Of a stretch of DNA of 64,000 bases, positions 35,801-44,473 are shown piece by piece. This stretch comes from Pseudomonas koreensis (lineage in GTDB: Bacteria > Pseudomonadota > Gammaproteobacteria > Pseudomonadales > Pseudomonadaceae), in NCBI RefSeq assembly GCF_024169245.1, contig NZ_JALJWP010000001.1:4775501-4839500 (forward strand), written 5' to 3'. The notes under the pieces were generated by a model. It did no database searches. It had not been told where the DNA came from and worked only from the letters and a program-made list of their open reading frames with translations. The position numbers were made by a program, and so were the translations under genes. Each line of letters begins with the position of its first letter. Positions within the stretch are counted from its first letter, which is position 1.

Positions 35801-36672
35801 TTCATGCCGAGCACCAATTCCACAAACGCCAGCGCCGCCGCACTGTGGTAATTATTCCTGCGCCGCAACAACGCCGCGCCCCGCTGTGGCGCCTCCCCGT
35901 AGACACGCAACCGGCGCAATGACCGGTCTTCGCTGGCAATCGGCTCAGGCAGCATTGTTGCCAGCGGGGAATGCCGCACCACTTCCAGCAACGTACTCAC
36001 CGAGTTCACTGCAATCCGCACCTGCGGCGTAATCCCGTGCTCACGAAAATACTCATCCACCAATAACCGCGTAATGAAGCCCGGCGCCAGCAGGGCGAAA
36101 TCCAGTGAAGCCAATTCCGCCGGCGTCAACACCGAAGGGCTGCCATAGAGCGGATGCCCAAGCCCGACCATGATCCCCAGCGTCTCGGTAAACGCCGGTA
36201 TGCATTCAATCTCGGCATTGCGCACCGGCGTAAACGCGATCGCGACATCCAGCGAATCATCCGCCAGCCCGGCCTCGATGTCGTCCATCGACAATTCGAA
36301 GATTTCCAGATGAATCCCGGGAAACCGTGCCCTGTAATCACGCACCAACGGCCCGACCAGATACGCCATGAACGTCGGCGTCATCGCCAGGCGCAGGGTT
36401 CCGCGCGACAAATCCTTCACATCGTGCAAGGCGCGCTGTCCGGCCTCCAGCTCCACCAGCACGCGCCGTGCGCATTCAATGTAAGCCCCGCCTGCATCCG
36501 TCGGCTTCACCGTGCGTGAGGTGCGATCGAACAGGCTCACGCCGAGGGTCTCTTCCAGTTGCCGGATCTGTTGCGACAGGGTCGGCTGCGACACGTGCAG
36601 TGCTTCGGCGGCGCGGGTGAAGCCACCGTGATCGGCAACGGCGAGCAAATAACGCAAATGTCGCAACAGCAT
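35785..36672 (-). CDS. cynR: LysR family regulator CynR
   Basis: 295 residues, typical length. N-terminal winged HTH ([40 protein letters not shown]) and a substrate-binding-like effector domain. Its position divergent to cyanase identifies it as CynR, which in E. coli activates the cyanate operon in response to cyanate. The last residues (KSPSP and stop) are encoded by the repeat ending at 35800, so the present C-terminus is repeat-derived. Confidence 0.92.
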   Translation of the reverse strand: MLLRHLRYLLAVADHGGFTRAAEALHVSQPTLSQQIRQLEETLGVSLFDRTSRTVKPTDAGGAYIECARRVLVELEAGQRALHDVKDLSRGTLRLAMTPTFMAYLVGPLVRDYRARFPGIHLEIFELSMDDIEAGLADDSLDVAIAFTPVRNAEIECIPAFTETLGIMVGLGHPLYGSPSVLTPAELASLDFALLAPGFITRLLVDEYFREHGITPQVRIAVNSVSTLLEVVRHSPLATMLPEPIASEDRSLRRLRVYGEAPQRGAALLRRRNNYHSAAALAFVELVLGMKSPSP

Positions 36673-36698
36673 GAGGACACCATCTATAGGCAGGGCTT

Positions 36699-36709
36699 AT
36701 GCGAAGCAT
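36699..36709. promoter_or_regulatory. candidate CynR binding site
   Basis: ATGCGAAGCAT is a perfect inverted repeat (ATGC-N3-GCAT) in the cynR-cynS interval, 27 bases from the cynR start and 85 from the cynS start. It fits the T-N11-A type of LysR site when flanking bases are included (TATGCGAAGCATTGTATA). Confidence 0.45.
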
Positions 36710-36793
36710 TGTATATCGGTCTTGGACGCTATGGATGGCCCGGCGCAAGATTGCTCCCACACAAGCAATTCAACCCTTGAAAGGAGTGACACC

Positions 36794-37261
36794 ATGCAAC
36801 AATCCCACGCCTACAACGACAGCAGCCTGGCCCTTACTACCCGAGTGCTCGACGCGAAGGCGGAAAAAGATCTGTCGTGGCAGGATCTCGCCGACGACAC
36901 CGGCCTCAGCCTGGCTTATGTCACCGCCGCCCTGCTCGGCCAGCATCCTCTGCCAGAAAACGCTGCTCAAGTGGTCGGCGACAAGCTTGATCTGAGCGCC
37001 GATGACGTCGCCGCACTGCAGATCATTCCTCTGCGTGGCAGCCTCAGCGGCGTGCCCACCGACCCAACCATCTACCGTTTTTACGAGATGATCCAGATCT
37101 ACGGCACCACGCTCAAGGCGTTGGTGCATGAGCAGTTCGGTGACGGCATCATCAGCGCGATCAACTTCAAACTGGACATCAAAAAAGTCGAAGACCCGGA
37201 AGGCGGCTCCCGCGCCGTGGTCACCCTCGACGGCAAGTTCCTGCCGCTGCGCCCGTTCTGA
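36794..37261 (+). CDS. cynS: cyanate hydratase (cyanase)
   Basis: 155 residues, the usual size. Converts cyanate and bicarbonate to ammonia and CO2 (through carbamate), in a decamer. The N-terminal helical domain ([20 protein letters not shown]) resembles a HTH fold; the C-terminal catalytic part has [11 protein letters not shown], with the Arg and Glu of the active site, and [14 protein letters not shown] with the Ser. AAGGAG precedes the ATG. Followed by carbonic anhydrase, which returns the bicarbonate that cyanase uses up. Confidence 0.96.
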   Translation: MQQSHAYNDSSLALTTRVLDAKAEKDLSWQDLADDTGLSLAYVTAALLGQHPLPENAAQVVGDKLDLSADDVAALQIIPLRGSLSGVPTDPTIYRFYEMIQIYGTTLKALVHEQFGDGIISAINFKLDIKKVEDPEGGSRAVVTLDGKFLPLRPF

Positions 37262-37319
37262 TACGCCCGGCCCGCGCCTTGCGTGCGGGCCAGCCGATTT
37301 CTGCAAAGAGGACACGCCC

Positions 37320-37979
37320 ATGAAAGCCCTGATCGATGGCTTCCTGAAATTCCAGAACGAAGCCTTCCCGCAACGCAGTGAACTGTTCAAACATCTGGCC
37401 ACTACTCAGCAACCCGGCACGCTGTTCATCACCTGTTCCGACAGCCGTGTGGTGCCCGAGCTGCTGACCCAGCAAGAACCCGGCGAGCTGTTCGTGATCC
37501 GCAACGCCGGCAATATCGTGCCGTCCTACAGCCCGCATCCGGGTGGTGTCTCAGCGACCGTGGAATATGCGGTAGCGGTGTTGGGTGTGAGCGATATCGT
37601 GATTTGCGGCCACTCCGATTGTGGTGCGATGACCGCGATTGCCCAGTGCAAATGCATGGATCACCTGCCCGCCGTCAGTGGCTGGCTGCAGCATGCCGAG
37701 TCGGCGAAGGTGATGAACGAAGCTCGCTCGCATGGCAGCGATGCGGCGAAGTTGAGCTCAATGGTGCGCGAGAACTTGATTGCGCAACTGGCCAATATCC
37801 AGACGCATCCAAGCGTGCGCCTGGCCCAGGAGCAAGGCCGACTGAATCTGCATGGTTGGGTGTATGACATCGAGAGCGGTTCGATCGACGCGCTCTCTTC
37901 TGATCGTCGTACCTTTGTGCCGCTGGCCGAGCGGCCTGAGACTTGCGCGATCAGCGCGCAAGCCAGCCACGCTGCCTGA
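37320..37979 (+). CDS. cynT: beta-class carbonic anhydrase
   Basis: 219 residues. The zinc ligands and catalytic dyad of beta carbonic anhydrases are present: Cys39, Asp41 and Arg43 in CSDSRV, His98 and Cys101 in HSDCG. It hydrates CO2 to bicarbonate and so refills the pool consumed by cyanase. It begins 59 bases after cynS with AAAGAGG upstream. No cyanate transporter gene (cynX) follows; a large repeat comes next. Confidence 0.95.
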   Translation: MKALIDGFLKFQNEAFPQRSELFKHLATTQQPGTLFITCSDSRVVPELLTQQEPGELFVIRNAGNIVPSYSPHPGGVSATVEYAVAVLGVSDIVICGHSDCGAMTAIAQCKCMDHLPAVSGWLQHAESAKVMNEARSHGSDAAKLSSMVRENLIAQLANIQTHPSVRLAQEQGRLNLHGWVYDIESGSIDALSSDRRTFVPLAERPETCAISAQASHAA

Positions 37980-37990
37980 CTCCCCACCGT

Positions 37991-38092
37991 GATCGTTCCC
38001 ACGCTCTGCGTGGGAATGCCTCTAGGGACGCTCTGCGTCCAGTGACGCGGAGCGTCACGGGCTGCATTCCCACGCGGAGCGTGGGAACGATC
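37991..38092. repeat. dispersed inverted repeat (GATCGTTCCCACGCTC family), copy 1
   Basis: 102 bases beginning GATCGTTCCCACGCTCTGCG and ending CGGAGCGTGGGAACGATC. The outer arms pair over about 30 bases and an inner pair (GGACGCTCTGCGTCC, GTGACGCGGAGCGTCAC) forms two more hairpins, so the transcript would fold like a three-way junction. A second copy is at 49050-49156. It sits between convergent cynT and the ProA-like gene. Confidence 0.9.
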
Positions 38093-38098
38093 AACAGA

Positions 38099-39601
38099 TC
38101 AGCGTTTTACCGTGAGATCTACCTGAGTCATTCGGCTGCGCACGGTGAACACGCCGTCACCGGAAAGAATCGCACTGCGCGCAAACAGGCGCCCGCTCTC
38201 CCAATTCGAAAGGCCCAGTTCCGGCTTGTTCAACGCGTACTGGCCATCGACCCAACGGGTGATGCCGTTGCCCACGAACGGCGCATTCACTGCGTTATAA
38301 AAGCGCTCTTGAACCGCCGCATCCTCGCTGATCAACGACACGGTGAATTGCGGGCTGTAACGGTTGAACAGCGTAATCGCCTGATCCAGATCATCGACAA
38401 CCATCAGGCTGACTTCCGGGGTTTCTTCCCATTCCCACTCACGACCCAGATCCGCCTCGGGCAAGGATTCGGCCAGCGCCTCGGTCCGGTAACCCTCGGC
38501 GCGATACACCTCGACCGTTGCGTTCTGCCATTCGCTTGGCAGGCAACTTTCACTGCCTTCGACGATGTGCAATTTGCAGCCCTGGCCGCGCGCAATACCG
38601 GCGTCTTTCAAGGCATGGAGGAACAGCGGCACCAGTTCGGCGGCGCGTTCGCGCTGGATCAGGCAGACGTTCAGGGTATTGCAGACCTTGCGGTCCAGCG
38701 AGTTGCGCACCACTGCCGCAAAGCGTTTGGCGTCGGCGTCACGGTCGGCGATCAGCCACGCACCGCCGGTGCCGTGCAGGCTGACGGCGGTGCCGGCCTG
38801 CTGGGCGATGCTGCCCAACTGACTGACCGCACGGCCCGAACCCCGCGCCACCGCCAGCGACAGACGTCGATCGGCGAACATCGCCCAACCGGCGGCGTGA
38901 TTGACGCTTTCGACCAACGACACCGCACCCACCGGCAAACCGGCTTCGGCCAGCGCCGGGTTCAAAGCGTGAGTGACGATGGCTTGCGCGGTGCCCAATG
39001 CGTCGCTGCCGATGCGCAGCACAGCGGTATTGCCGGTGCGCAATACCCCGGCAGCGTCAGCAAATACGTTGGGCCGGCCTTCGAAGACAAAGGCGACGAT
39101 GCCCAGCGGCGAGACCACTTGCTCGACCTTCCAGCCGTCGTGCTCGACACTGCTGATCACTTTGCCCCGCGTCGGTGGCGCATCACGCCACGCCCGCAAG
39201 CCGGCGATCATGTCGCGGCGCATGCGTTCATCGGCGAGCAAGCGTGTGGTCGAGCGGCCGCGCGCCTTGGCCCGCTCGATGTCGGCGCGGTTGGCGGCTT
39301 CGATCTGCGTCCAGCACTGAGGATTTTCCAGGCGCTGGGCAAACAGGTCGAAGAACTGGCTGATGGCTTCATCGGACACGGCCGACAACGCGGTGAATGC
39401 CGCAGCCGCACGCTCGATTGCCACCGAGGCGGCCTGCTGATCGGCCACGGGGATCAGCAACAACTCGCCACTGACCTGCTCGACCAGCAAATGGTCACCG
39501 GGCTGAAACCGCGCAGCCAGTTCGGGGCTGACCACGGTGACGCGGTTACCAGCGAAAGGGATCGGCGTGCCAGCGACTAGACGTTCGAGCGCAAGAGACA
39601 T
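38099..39601 (-). CDS. ProA-like aldehyde dehydrogenase (glutamate-5-semialdehyde dehydrogenase paralogue)
   Basis: 500 residues. The core resembles ProA: SPLGIVAFVFEGRPNVFADA and TGNTAVLRIGSDALGTAQAI in the nucleotide-binding part, RKVCNTLNVCLIQR with the catalytic Cys, and a closing NAPFVGNGITRWVDGQYALN. ProA is normally about 420 residues; this has a 70-80 residue N-terminal extension, predicted beta-rich (AGNRVTVVSPELAARFQPGD), plus inserted loops, and so may use another acyl substrate. Its neighbours are unrelated, so no proline role can be read from context. The gene is convergent with cynT. Confidence 0.82.
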   Translation of the reverse strand: MSLALERLVAGTPIPFAGNRVTVVSPELAARFQPGDHLLVEQVSGELLLIPVADQQAASVAIERAAAAFTALSAVSDEAISQFFDLFAQRLENPQCWTQIEAANRADIERAKARGRSTTRLLADERMRRDMIAGLRAWRDAPPTRGKVISSVEHDGWKVEQVVSPLGIVAFVFEGRPNVFADAAGVLRTGNTAVLRIGSDALGTAQAIVTHALNPALAEAGLPVGAVSLVESVNHAAGWAMFADRRLSLAVARGSGRAVSQLGSIAQQAGTAVSLHGTGGAWLIADRDADAKRFAAVVRNSLDRKVCNTLNVCLIQRERAAELVPLFLHALKDAGIARGQGCKLHIVEGSESCLPSEWQNATVEVYRAEGYRTEALAESLPEADLGREWEWEETPEVSLMVVDDLDQAITLFNRYSPQFTVSLISEDAAVQERFYNAVNAPFVGNGITRWVDGQYALNKPELGLSNWESGRLFARSAILSGDGVFTVRSRMTQVDLTVKR

Positions 39602-39673
39602 GAAGCGGATTCACCATGCAGAGGGCGGCCGGAAAATGTATAGAACACGATCCTGCAAAGCAACACTGCACCC

Positions 39674-39763
39674 TGTGGGAGCGAGCCTGCTCGCGAAAGC
39701 GTCCGGTCAGACGACATCGATGCTGGATGTACCGGCCTCTTCGCGAGCAGGCTCGCTCCCACA
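39674..39763. repeat. REP doublet
   Basis: TGTGGGAGCGAGCCTGCTCG at 39674 and its exact inverted partner (CGCGAGCAGGCTCGCTCCCA) ending at 39763. Both arms are of the GTGGGAGC variant. Lies between the glutaminase gene end and the promoter of the ProA-like gene. Confidence 0.92.
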
Positions 39764-39783
39764 ATGGAAATCGTGGTGTGTGT

Positions 39784-40692
39784 TCAGAAGACGGACCAGC
39801 CAATCCTTGAGCTCAGCAACTCCAGCGCCGCCATGCCCGCCAGCGAGTTGCCGGCGGCGTTCAACTCCGGCGACCACACGCATACCGTAAATTGCCCCGG
39901 CACCACCGCGACGATCCCGCCACCCACCCCGCTCTTGCCCGGCAGACCGACGCGATAGGCGAAGTTGCCCGCTTCGTCATACAAACCGCTGGTGGCCATG
40001 ATCGAGTTGACCTGCTGGGTCTGGCGGCGCGTGAGGATCTGCTCGCCGCTGTGTTTGCAGAAACCATCATTGGCCAGAAAGCAGAACGCCCGGGCCAGAT
40101 CGATGCAGTTCATCCGCAACGCGCAATGGCTGAAATAGCTGCGCAACACCGCTTCGACATCGTTATGAAAATTGCCGAACGACTGCATCAGATAGGCCAT
40201 CGCCGCATTGCGCGCACGGTGCTGGTATTCGGAGTCGGCGACCTTGCCGTCGATCATGATCTGCGGATTGCCCGACAGACGCCGGACGAAGTCACGCATC
40301 GACAGCGTCGGCGCGGCGAAGCGCGACTGGTTGATGTCGCAGATCACCAGCGCCCCGGCATTGATGAACGGATTGCGCGGCCGGCCGCGCTCGAATTCCA
40401 GTTGCACCAGCGAGTTGAACGGCTGGCCGGACGGCTCGTGGCCGAGCCGTTCCCAGATTGCTTCGCCGGAGTGATCGATGGCCTGGACCAGGCTGAACAC
40501 TTTGGAAATGCTCTGCACCGAGAATGGCGTTTCGGCGTCGCCGGCAAAGTACATTTCACCGTCATTGCCGTACACGGCGATGCCCAATTGGTTGGCCGGC
40601 ACCGTGCCGAGGGCGGGAATATAGTCAGCGACCTTGCCCTGCCCGATCAGGGGCCGGACCGCGTCAAGGATCTCGTTCAACAGCGCTTGCAT
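39784..40692 (-). CDS. glsB: glutaminase (GlsA/GlsB family)
   Basis: 302 residues, the family length. Hydrolyses glutamine to glutamate and ammonia. The serine beta-lactamase-like active site is Ser61-I-S-Lys64 in [10 protein letters not shown]; further signatures are [34 protein letters not shown] and the closing [14 protein letters not shown]. The ATG at 40692 starts the conserved domain directly; the in-frame ATG at 40734 adds only 14 unconserved residues. Ends close to a REP doublet. Confidence 0.95.
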   Translation of the reverse strand: MQALLNEILDAVRPLIGQGKVADYIPALGTVPANQLGIAVYGNDGEMYFAGDAETPFSVQSISKVFSLVQAIDHSGEAIWERLGHEPSGQPFNSLVQLEFERGRPRNPFINAGALVICDINQSRFAAPTLSMRDFVRRLSGNPQIMIDGKVADSEYQHRARNAAMAYLMQSFGNFHNDVEAVLRSYFSHCALRMNCIDLARAFCFLANDGFCKHSGEQILTRRQTQQVNSIMATSGLYDEAGNFAYRVGLPGKSGVGGGIVAVVPGQFTVCVWSPELNAAGNSLAGMAALELLSSRIGWSVF

Positions 40693-40831
40693 GCCGGGTT
40701 CCGAAAGTCTCGCCCCATGGAATCGCGGGGACACTGGGGCTAGACGCTGCGCCCGCCGGTCGCATCACACCGGCAAGCGCTACGCAAAGTGTTCTAGGCT
40801 GAACCGGACCATTCAGACACAGGAGAGCACC

Positions 40832-41320
40832 ATGCACCTCGAAGGCTCCTGCCATTGCGGCGAAGTCACGTTCAGCCTCGACAGCGCCCACCCCTACCCT
40901 TATCAACGCTGCTATTGCTCGATCTGCCGCAAGACCCAGGGCGGCGGCGGGTATGCGATCAACCTCGGCGGCGACGCGACCAGCCTCAAGGTTCGCGGGC
41001 GCAAAAACATCAGCATCTACCACGCAAAAATGAAAGCCGACGGCGATAAGCGCGCCCATCGCAGTAGCGCCGAACGCCACTTCTGCTCACTGTGCGGCAG
41101 CGGCCTGTGGCTGTTCAGCCCGGAGTGGCCGGAGCTGATTCATCCGTTCGCCTCGGCGATCGATACGCCGCTGCCGGTGCCGCCGGAACACACACACCTG
41201 ATGCTGGGCTCGAAAGCGTCTTGGGTTGAAGTTGAGGCCAAGGCGAAGGATCAGCAGTTTGATGAATATCCTGAAGAGTCCATTGCTCAGTGGCATGAGC
41301 GGCTCGGTGTGACCCGCTGA
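40832..41320 (+). CDS. GFA family protein (glutathione-dependent formaldehyde-activating enzyme-like)
   Basis: 162 residues. The Mss4-like zinc fold of the GFA family is shown by CHCG (residues 8-11), CYCSICRK (27-34), and FCSLCGSGLW (about 83-92), which supply the zinc-binding cysteines. True GFA catalyses formation of S-hydroxymethyl-glutathione, but most members, including probably this one, have unknown substrates. AGGAGAG lies seven bases before the ATG. Monocistronic; a REP doublet follows. Confidence 0.88.
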   Translation: MHLEGSCHCGEVTFSLDSAHPYPYQRCYCSICRKTQGGGGYAINLGGDATSLKVRGRKNISIYHAKMKADGDKRAHRSSAERHFCSLCGSGLWLFSPEWPELIHPFASAIDTPLPVPPEHTHLMLGSKASWVEVEAKAKDQQFDEYPEESIAQWHERLGVTR

Positions 41321-41331
41321 ACACCGGCCCT

Positions 41332-41420
41332 TGTAGGAGTGAGCCTGCTCGCGATAGCGTTGTGTCAGTCGACTCATCATTGAATGACCTAGCGCTATCG
41401 CGAGCAGGCTCACTCCTACA
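41332..41420. repeat. REP doublet
   Basis: TGTAGGAGTGAGCCTGCTCG at 41332 and its exact inverted partner ending at 41420, both of the GTAGGAGT variant, with matched GATAGCG / CGCTATC inner extensions. Lies between the convergent GFA and histidine kinase genes. Confidence 0.92.
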
Positions 41421-41443
41421 AGGGGCCGGCTCAGGCACATCAT

Positions 41444-42730
41444 TCAATCCAGATGCGCCCAGGTCATCCTGAACAACGCCCCACCCCACACCGAGTCACC
41501 CACCTCAACCTGCCCGCCATGGGACTGCGACACCCGCCGCACCAGCGCCAGGCCCAATCCAAAACCACCCGTACGCCGATCACGACTGGCATCCAGTCGC
41601 GAAAACGGTTCGAAGATTTTCGCCCGTCCATCCAGCGGCACGCCCGGTCCGTCATCGCTGACCCGCACTTCATAGTCATCGCCGTTACGCAGCAGCGACA
41701 CCTCTACGCGCTGCTCGGCGTAGCGGATGGCGTTGCGCAGCAGATTGATCACGGCCCGCGCCATGAAGCGCGGTTCGATGCTTACCGTGTCGACCCGGCA
41801 ATCGCCGATCGACAACTGCACCCCCGCCGCTTCGGCCTCCAGCGCCACACTGCCGACAACGCTGTCGAGCCAGTCGGCCGCGTGAATATTCTCCCGTTTG
41901 ATCACGGTCGCGCCGTGCTCGAGGCTGGCGTAGGTCAGCAACTCCGAGACCATTTCCTCCAGCTCACCGAGGTCGGCGTACATGTCGGCGATCAGTTCGC
42001 GATTCTGGCTCGGGTCCGGTTGCTGTTTGAGCTGATCGAGTTCGAACGACAGTCGCGCGATCGGTGTGCGCAGTTCGTGGGACACGGCATTGGTCAGTTC
42101 GCGCTGATTGGCGATCAGCCCTTCGATGCGCGCCGCCATCAGATTGAAGTGCTCGGCCAGATCGCGGATGTTCGAGCGCCGCGACAACTGGATGCGCACC
42201 GACAGATCGTTGTCGCCGAAACGCTCGGCGGCCAGCCGCAGCTTTTCCAGATCGCGCCAGTGCGGGCGCACCCAGAAAAACAGCACGATGCCGATCAACA
42301 CTGCGAGCATCATGTACGCCGCGGTGATGTAGAACGGCATCAGGCTCGGCTCCGGCGGCAGCTTGATGCTGAGCAGCTGCGAGCCGCCATCGATGTTGCT
42401 GATGAATTGCGTGTAATCATCACGGATCACCAACAGATTCCGCGCCAGTTCGGCTTTTTCCTGGGGTGTCAGGGCCAGTTGATCGGCCTCGACCAGACTC
42501 AGCGACAGACCGTAATGGGCGCGCAACGAATCAAGTTTCTGTTCACGCTCCGCACCCTGGTGGCCTTGCAGATGATCGACCAGCGACCACGCCTGGCCGC
42601 GCACGGCTTCACGGTTGTAGTCCTGCATCTGGCTGTCGAGCAGCGCGTTGAAGGTGTGTTCGACCGTCTGCAAGGCCAGCACCAGCCCCACCGTCATTAC
42701 CAGAAACAGGCCGAGGAACAAGCGCAGCAT
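41444..42730 (-). CDS. sensor histidine kinase, RstB-like
   Basis: 428 residues. A first membrane helix (about 1-20), a periplasmic sensor of about 110 residues, a second helix (about 133-154), a HAMP linker, then the dimerisation domain with the phospho-accepting His218 (AVSHELRTPIARL) and a full ATPase domain (NLLRNAIRYA, SDDGPGVP, GGFGLGLALVRRV). The ATG follows the stop of the response regulator with no gap, so the two are translated together. Signal unknown; the nearest described relative by architecture is RstB. Confidence 0.92.
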   Translation of the reverse strand: MLRLFLGLFLVMTVGLVLALQTVEHTFNALLDSQMQDYNREAVRGQAWSLVDHLQGHQGAEREQKLDSLRAHYGLSLSLVEADQLALTPQEKAELARNLLVIRDDYTQFISNIDGGSQLLSIKLPPEPSLMPFYITAAYMMLAVLIGIVLFFWVRPHWRDLEKLRLAAERFGDNDLSVRIQLSRRSNIRDLAEHFNLMAARIEGLIANQRELTNAVSHELRTPIARLSFELDQLKQQPDPSQNRELIADMYADLGELEEMVSELLTYASLEHGATVIKRENIHAADWLDSVVGSVALEAEAAGVQLSIGDCRVDTVSIEPRFMARAVINLLRNAIRYAEQRVEVSLLRNGDDYEVRVSDDGPGVPLDGRAKIFEPFSRLDASRDRRTGGFGLGLALVRRVSQSHGGQVEVGDSVWGGALFRMTWAHLD

Positions 42731-43438
42731 CTACAACTCCCACGCGAACGGATTGAACAGATAGCCCTTGCCCCACACGGTCTTGATACACACCGGCTCG
42801 CGGGGATTGTCCTTGAGTTTGTTGCGCAATTTGCTGATGTAGACGTCGACGCTACGGTTGAGGCCATCGAAGGCGATGCCGCGCATGCGGTTGAGAATGT
42901 CATCGCGCGAGAGAATCTTGCCCGCCGCGCTGGCGAGCAACCAGAGCAATTCGAACTCCATGGTGGTCAGCTCGACCATCTCACCGGCCAGGCGCACTTC
43001 ACGGCAACTGCGGTCGATGCTCAATCTCCCGAATTCAAGAAAACTGACCACGCTGGTGTCCGGCATCTGCCGCCGTTGCAACGCGCGCAGCCGGGCGAGC
43101 AATACCGGCGGCTTGATCGGTTTGATCAGGTAATCGTCAGCGCCGGATTCCAGGCCGAGAATATGATCGAGATCGTCTTCCTTGGCAGTGAGGATCACGA
43201 TCGGCGTGTCCGACACGCTACGAATTTCCCGGCACACCTGCAAACCGCTCTGCCCCGGCAACATCAGGTCGAGCACCACCACCTTCGGCTTGAACTCGAG
43301 AAACGCAGCCACGGCCAGATCGCCGCGATGCACCGTGCGCACCTCGTAGCCGTGTTGTTCAAGAAAGTGTGCGATCAGTGCGGCGAGACGCTCATCGTCT
43401 TCAACCAGCAGGACTGTGCCAAAACCCAGGTTATCCAT
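42731..43438 (-). CDS. OmpR-family response regulator, RstA-like
   Basis: 235 residues. The receiver domain has the acidic pocket (VEDDE, residues 12-16), the phospho-acceptor Asp57 (VVLDLMLPG) and the conserved Lys (YLIKP). The C-terminal winged helix (VELTTMEFELLWLLASAAGK; RSVDVYISKLRNKLKDNP) binds DNA. Start at 43438 (MDNLGFG); an in-frame start at 43453 would add five residues. First gene of the operon with its kinase. No obvious target gene adjoins it. Confidence 0.93.
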   Translation of the reverse strand: MDNLGFGTVLLVEDDERLAALIAHFLEQHGYEVRTVHRGDLAVAAFLEFKPKVVVLDLMLPGQSGLQVCREIRSVSDTPIVILTAKEDDLDHILGLESGADDYLIKPIKPPVLLARLRALQRRQMPDTSVVSFLEFGRLSIDRSCREVRLAGEMVELTTMEFELLWLLASAAGKILSRDDILNRMRGIAFDGLNRSVDVYISKLRNKLKDNPREPVCIKTVWGKGYLFNPFAWEL

Positions 43439-43516
43439 AACGACCGTTGCCAAGCCAAACGTGGAAGGGCCGCATTATGCGGGCAATCGTCGGTCAAGCG
43501 ATGACGCCAGACAGCA

Positions 43517-43541
43517 AAAACCGGCCACGCGGGCCGGTTTT
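43517..43541 (-). terminator. rho-independent terminator, probably for miaE
   Basis: AAAACCGGCC pairs with GGCCGGTTTT around ACGCG. Read on the minus strand the stem is followed by TTTTTGCTG. It lies between the end of miaE and the start of the response regulator gene. Confidence 0.65.
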
Positions 43542-43610
43542 CGGTGATGTTTCATACTCTTAAAAGTTTTTAACAATCAGACGATGATGCCCGATTGGAT
43601 TGCGGACCTC

Positions 43611-43701
43611 TGTGGAGCTGCCGAAGGCTGCGATCTTTTGATTTTGATTTTCGATTTGTAAAAACAAGATCAAAAGATCGCAGCCTGCGGCAGCTCCTAC
43701 C
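43611..43701. repeat. inverted repeat of the GATCGCAGCC family, copy 2
   Basis: GGAGCTGCCGAAGGCTGCGA at 43613 is mirrored by ATCGCAGCCTGCGGCAGCTC ending near 43699, around an AT-rich centre (TTTTGATTTTGATTTTCG). The other copy is at 18062-18118. Located immediately downstream of miaE. Confidence 0.85.
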
Positions 43702-43704
43702 CGA

Positions 43705-44313
43705 TCATGCGGCGACCGGCACACCGCTGTGGAAGCGGAATTCCTCGTCCGGCGACTCGATCAGTGCTTGCTCGGCTGCACGGACGCGCTCGATCACCTG
43801 CGCGACATCCTTGGCATCACCATACTGATAGGCGAGTTTCAGATAACCCTGAAAATGCCGCGCCTCGCTCTTCAGCAGACCGAAATAGAACTTGCCCAGC
43901 TCTTCGTCCAGATGCGGCACCAGTGCTTCGAAGCGTTCGCAACTGCGTGCTTCGATGAACGCACCGACCACCAGTGTATCGACCAGTTTTACCGGCTCGT
44001 GGCTGCGCACCACTTTGCGCAGGCCCGAGGCGTAGCGGCCGGCGTGCAGCTGACGCAGCTCGATCTTGCGCCGCTTCATGATGCGCATGACTTGCTCGTG
44101 GTGCACCAGTTCTTCCCGGGCCAGACGCGACATCATGTTGATCAGGTCGACGTGGGCGTGGTACTTGGCAATCAGGCTCAGCGCAGTGCTGGCGGCCTTG
44201 AACTCGCAGTTCTTGTGGTCGATCAGCAGGGTTTCCTGATCGGCCAGTGCCGCCTGGACCCAGGCGTCGGGCGTGCGGCAGCCAAGGAATTCGTGGATTT
44301 CGGGAAGGATCAT
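43705..44313 (-). CDS. miaE: tRNA-(ms[2]io[6]A)-hydroxylase MiaE
   Basis: 202 residues. A ferritin-like di-iron monooxygenase that hydroxylates the isopentenyl group of ms2i6A37 in tRNAs reading UNN codons. The metal ligands lie in helices with CEFKAASTALSLIAKY, REELVHHEQVMRIM (ExxxHH type), EARSCERFEAL and KSEARHFQGYLKLA. ATG at 44313 is preferred, with GTGAG as ribosome site; a GTG at 44322 is the alternative. Monocistronic, divergent from the universal stress protein gene. Confidence 0.95.
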   Translation of the reverse strand: MILPEIHEFLGCRTPDAWVQAALADQETLLIDHKNCEFKAASTALSLIAKYHAHVDLINMMSRLAREELVHHEQVMRIMKRRKIELRQLHAGRYASGLRKVVRSHEPVKLVDTLVVGAFIEARSCERFEALVPHLDEELGKFYFGLLKSEARHFQGYLKLAYQYGDAKDVAQVIERVRAAEQALIESPDEEFRFHSGVPVAA

Positions 44314-44390
44314 GGGGCTCACGGTAAAAAGGTGTTCGAGCGAAGGGCGCCGATTATACCGGCCTGCCCGCAGACCACCAGCGGCGGCTG

Positions 44391-44404
44391 TTGATATGCA
44401 TCAA
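44391..44404 (+). promoter_or_regulatory. Anr/FNR box at the universal stress protein promoter
   Basis: TTGATATGCATCAA is a perfect match to the FNR/Anr consensus TTGAT-N4-ATCAA. A -10 hexamer TATAGT lies at 44428-44433, so a start at about 44439-44440 puts the box at -41.5, the normal place for class II activation by Anr. The regulated gene starts at 44474. Confidence 0.75.
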
Positions 44405-44473
44405 GTCGCAGACGTTCGGGTAGCAACTATAGTTGTGCAACGCCGTGCCTTTTCTTTGCTGGAGACTCCGCTC

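Noticed and set aside
36691..36793. cynS start further upstream (36671)
   Set aside because: The extra 41 residues are unlike cyanase and would cover the promoter and regulator site.
41453..43504. 683-codon open frame antisense to the two-component genes
   Set aside because: Both sense genes have complete domains and motifs; the antisense product is Gln/His/Arg-rich with no family.
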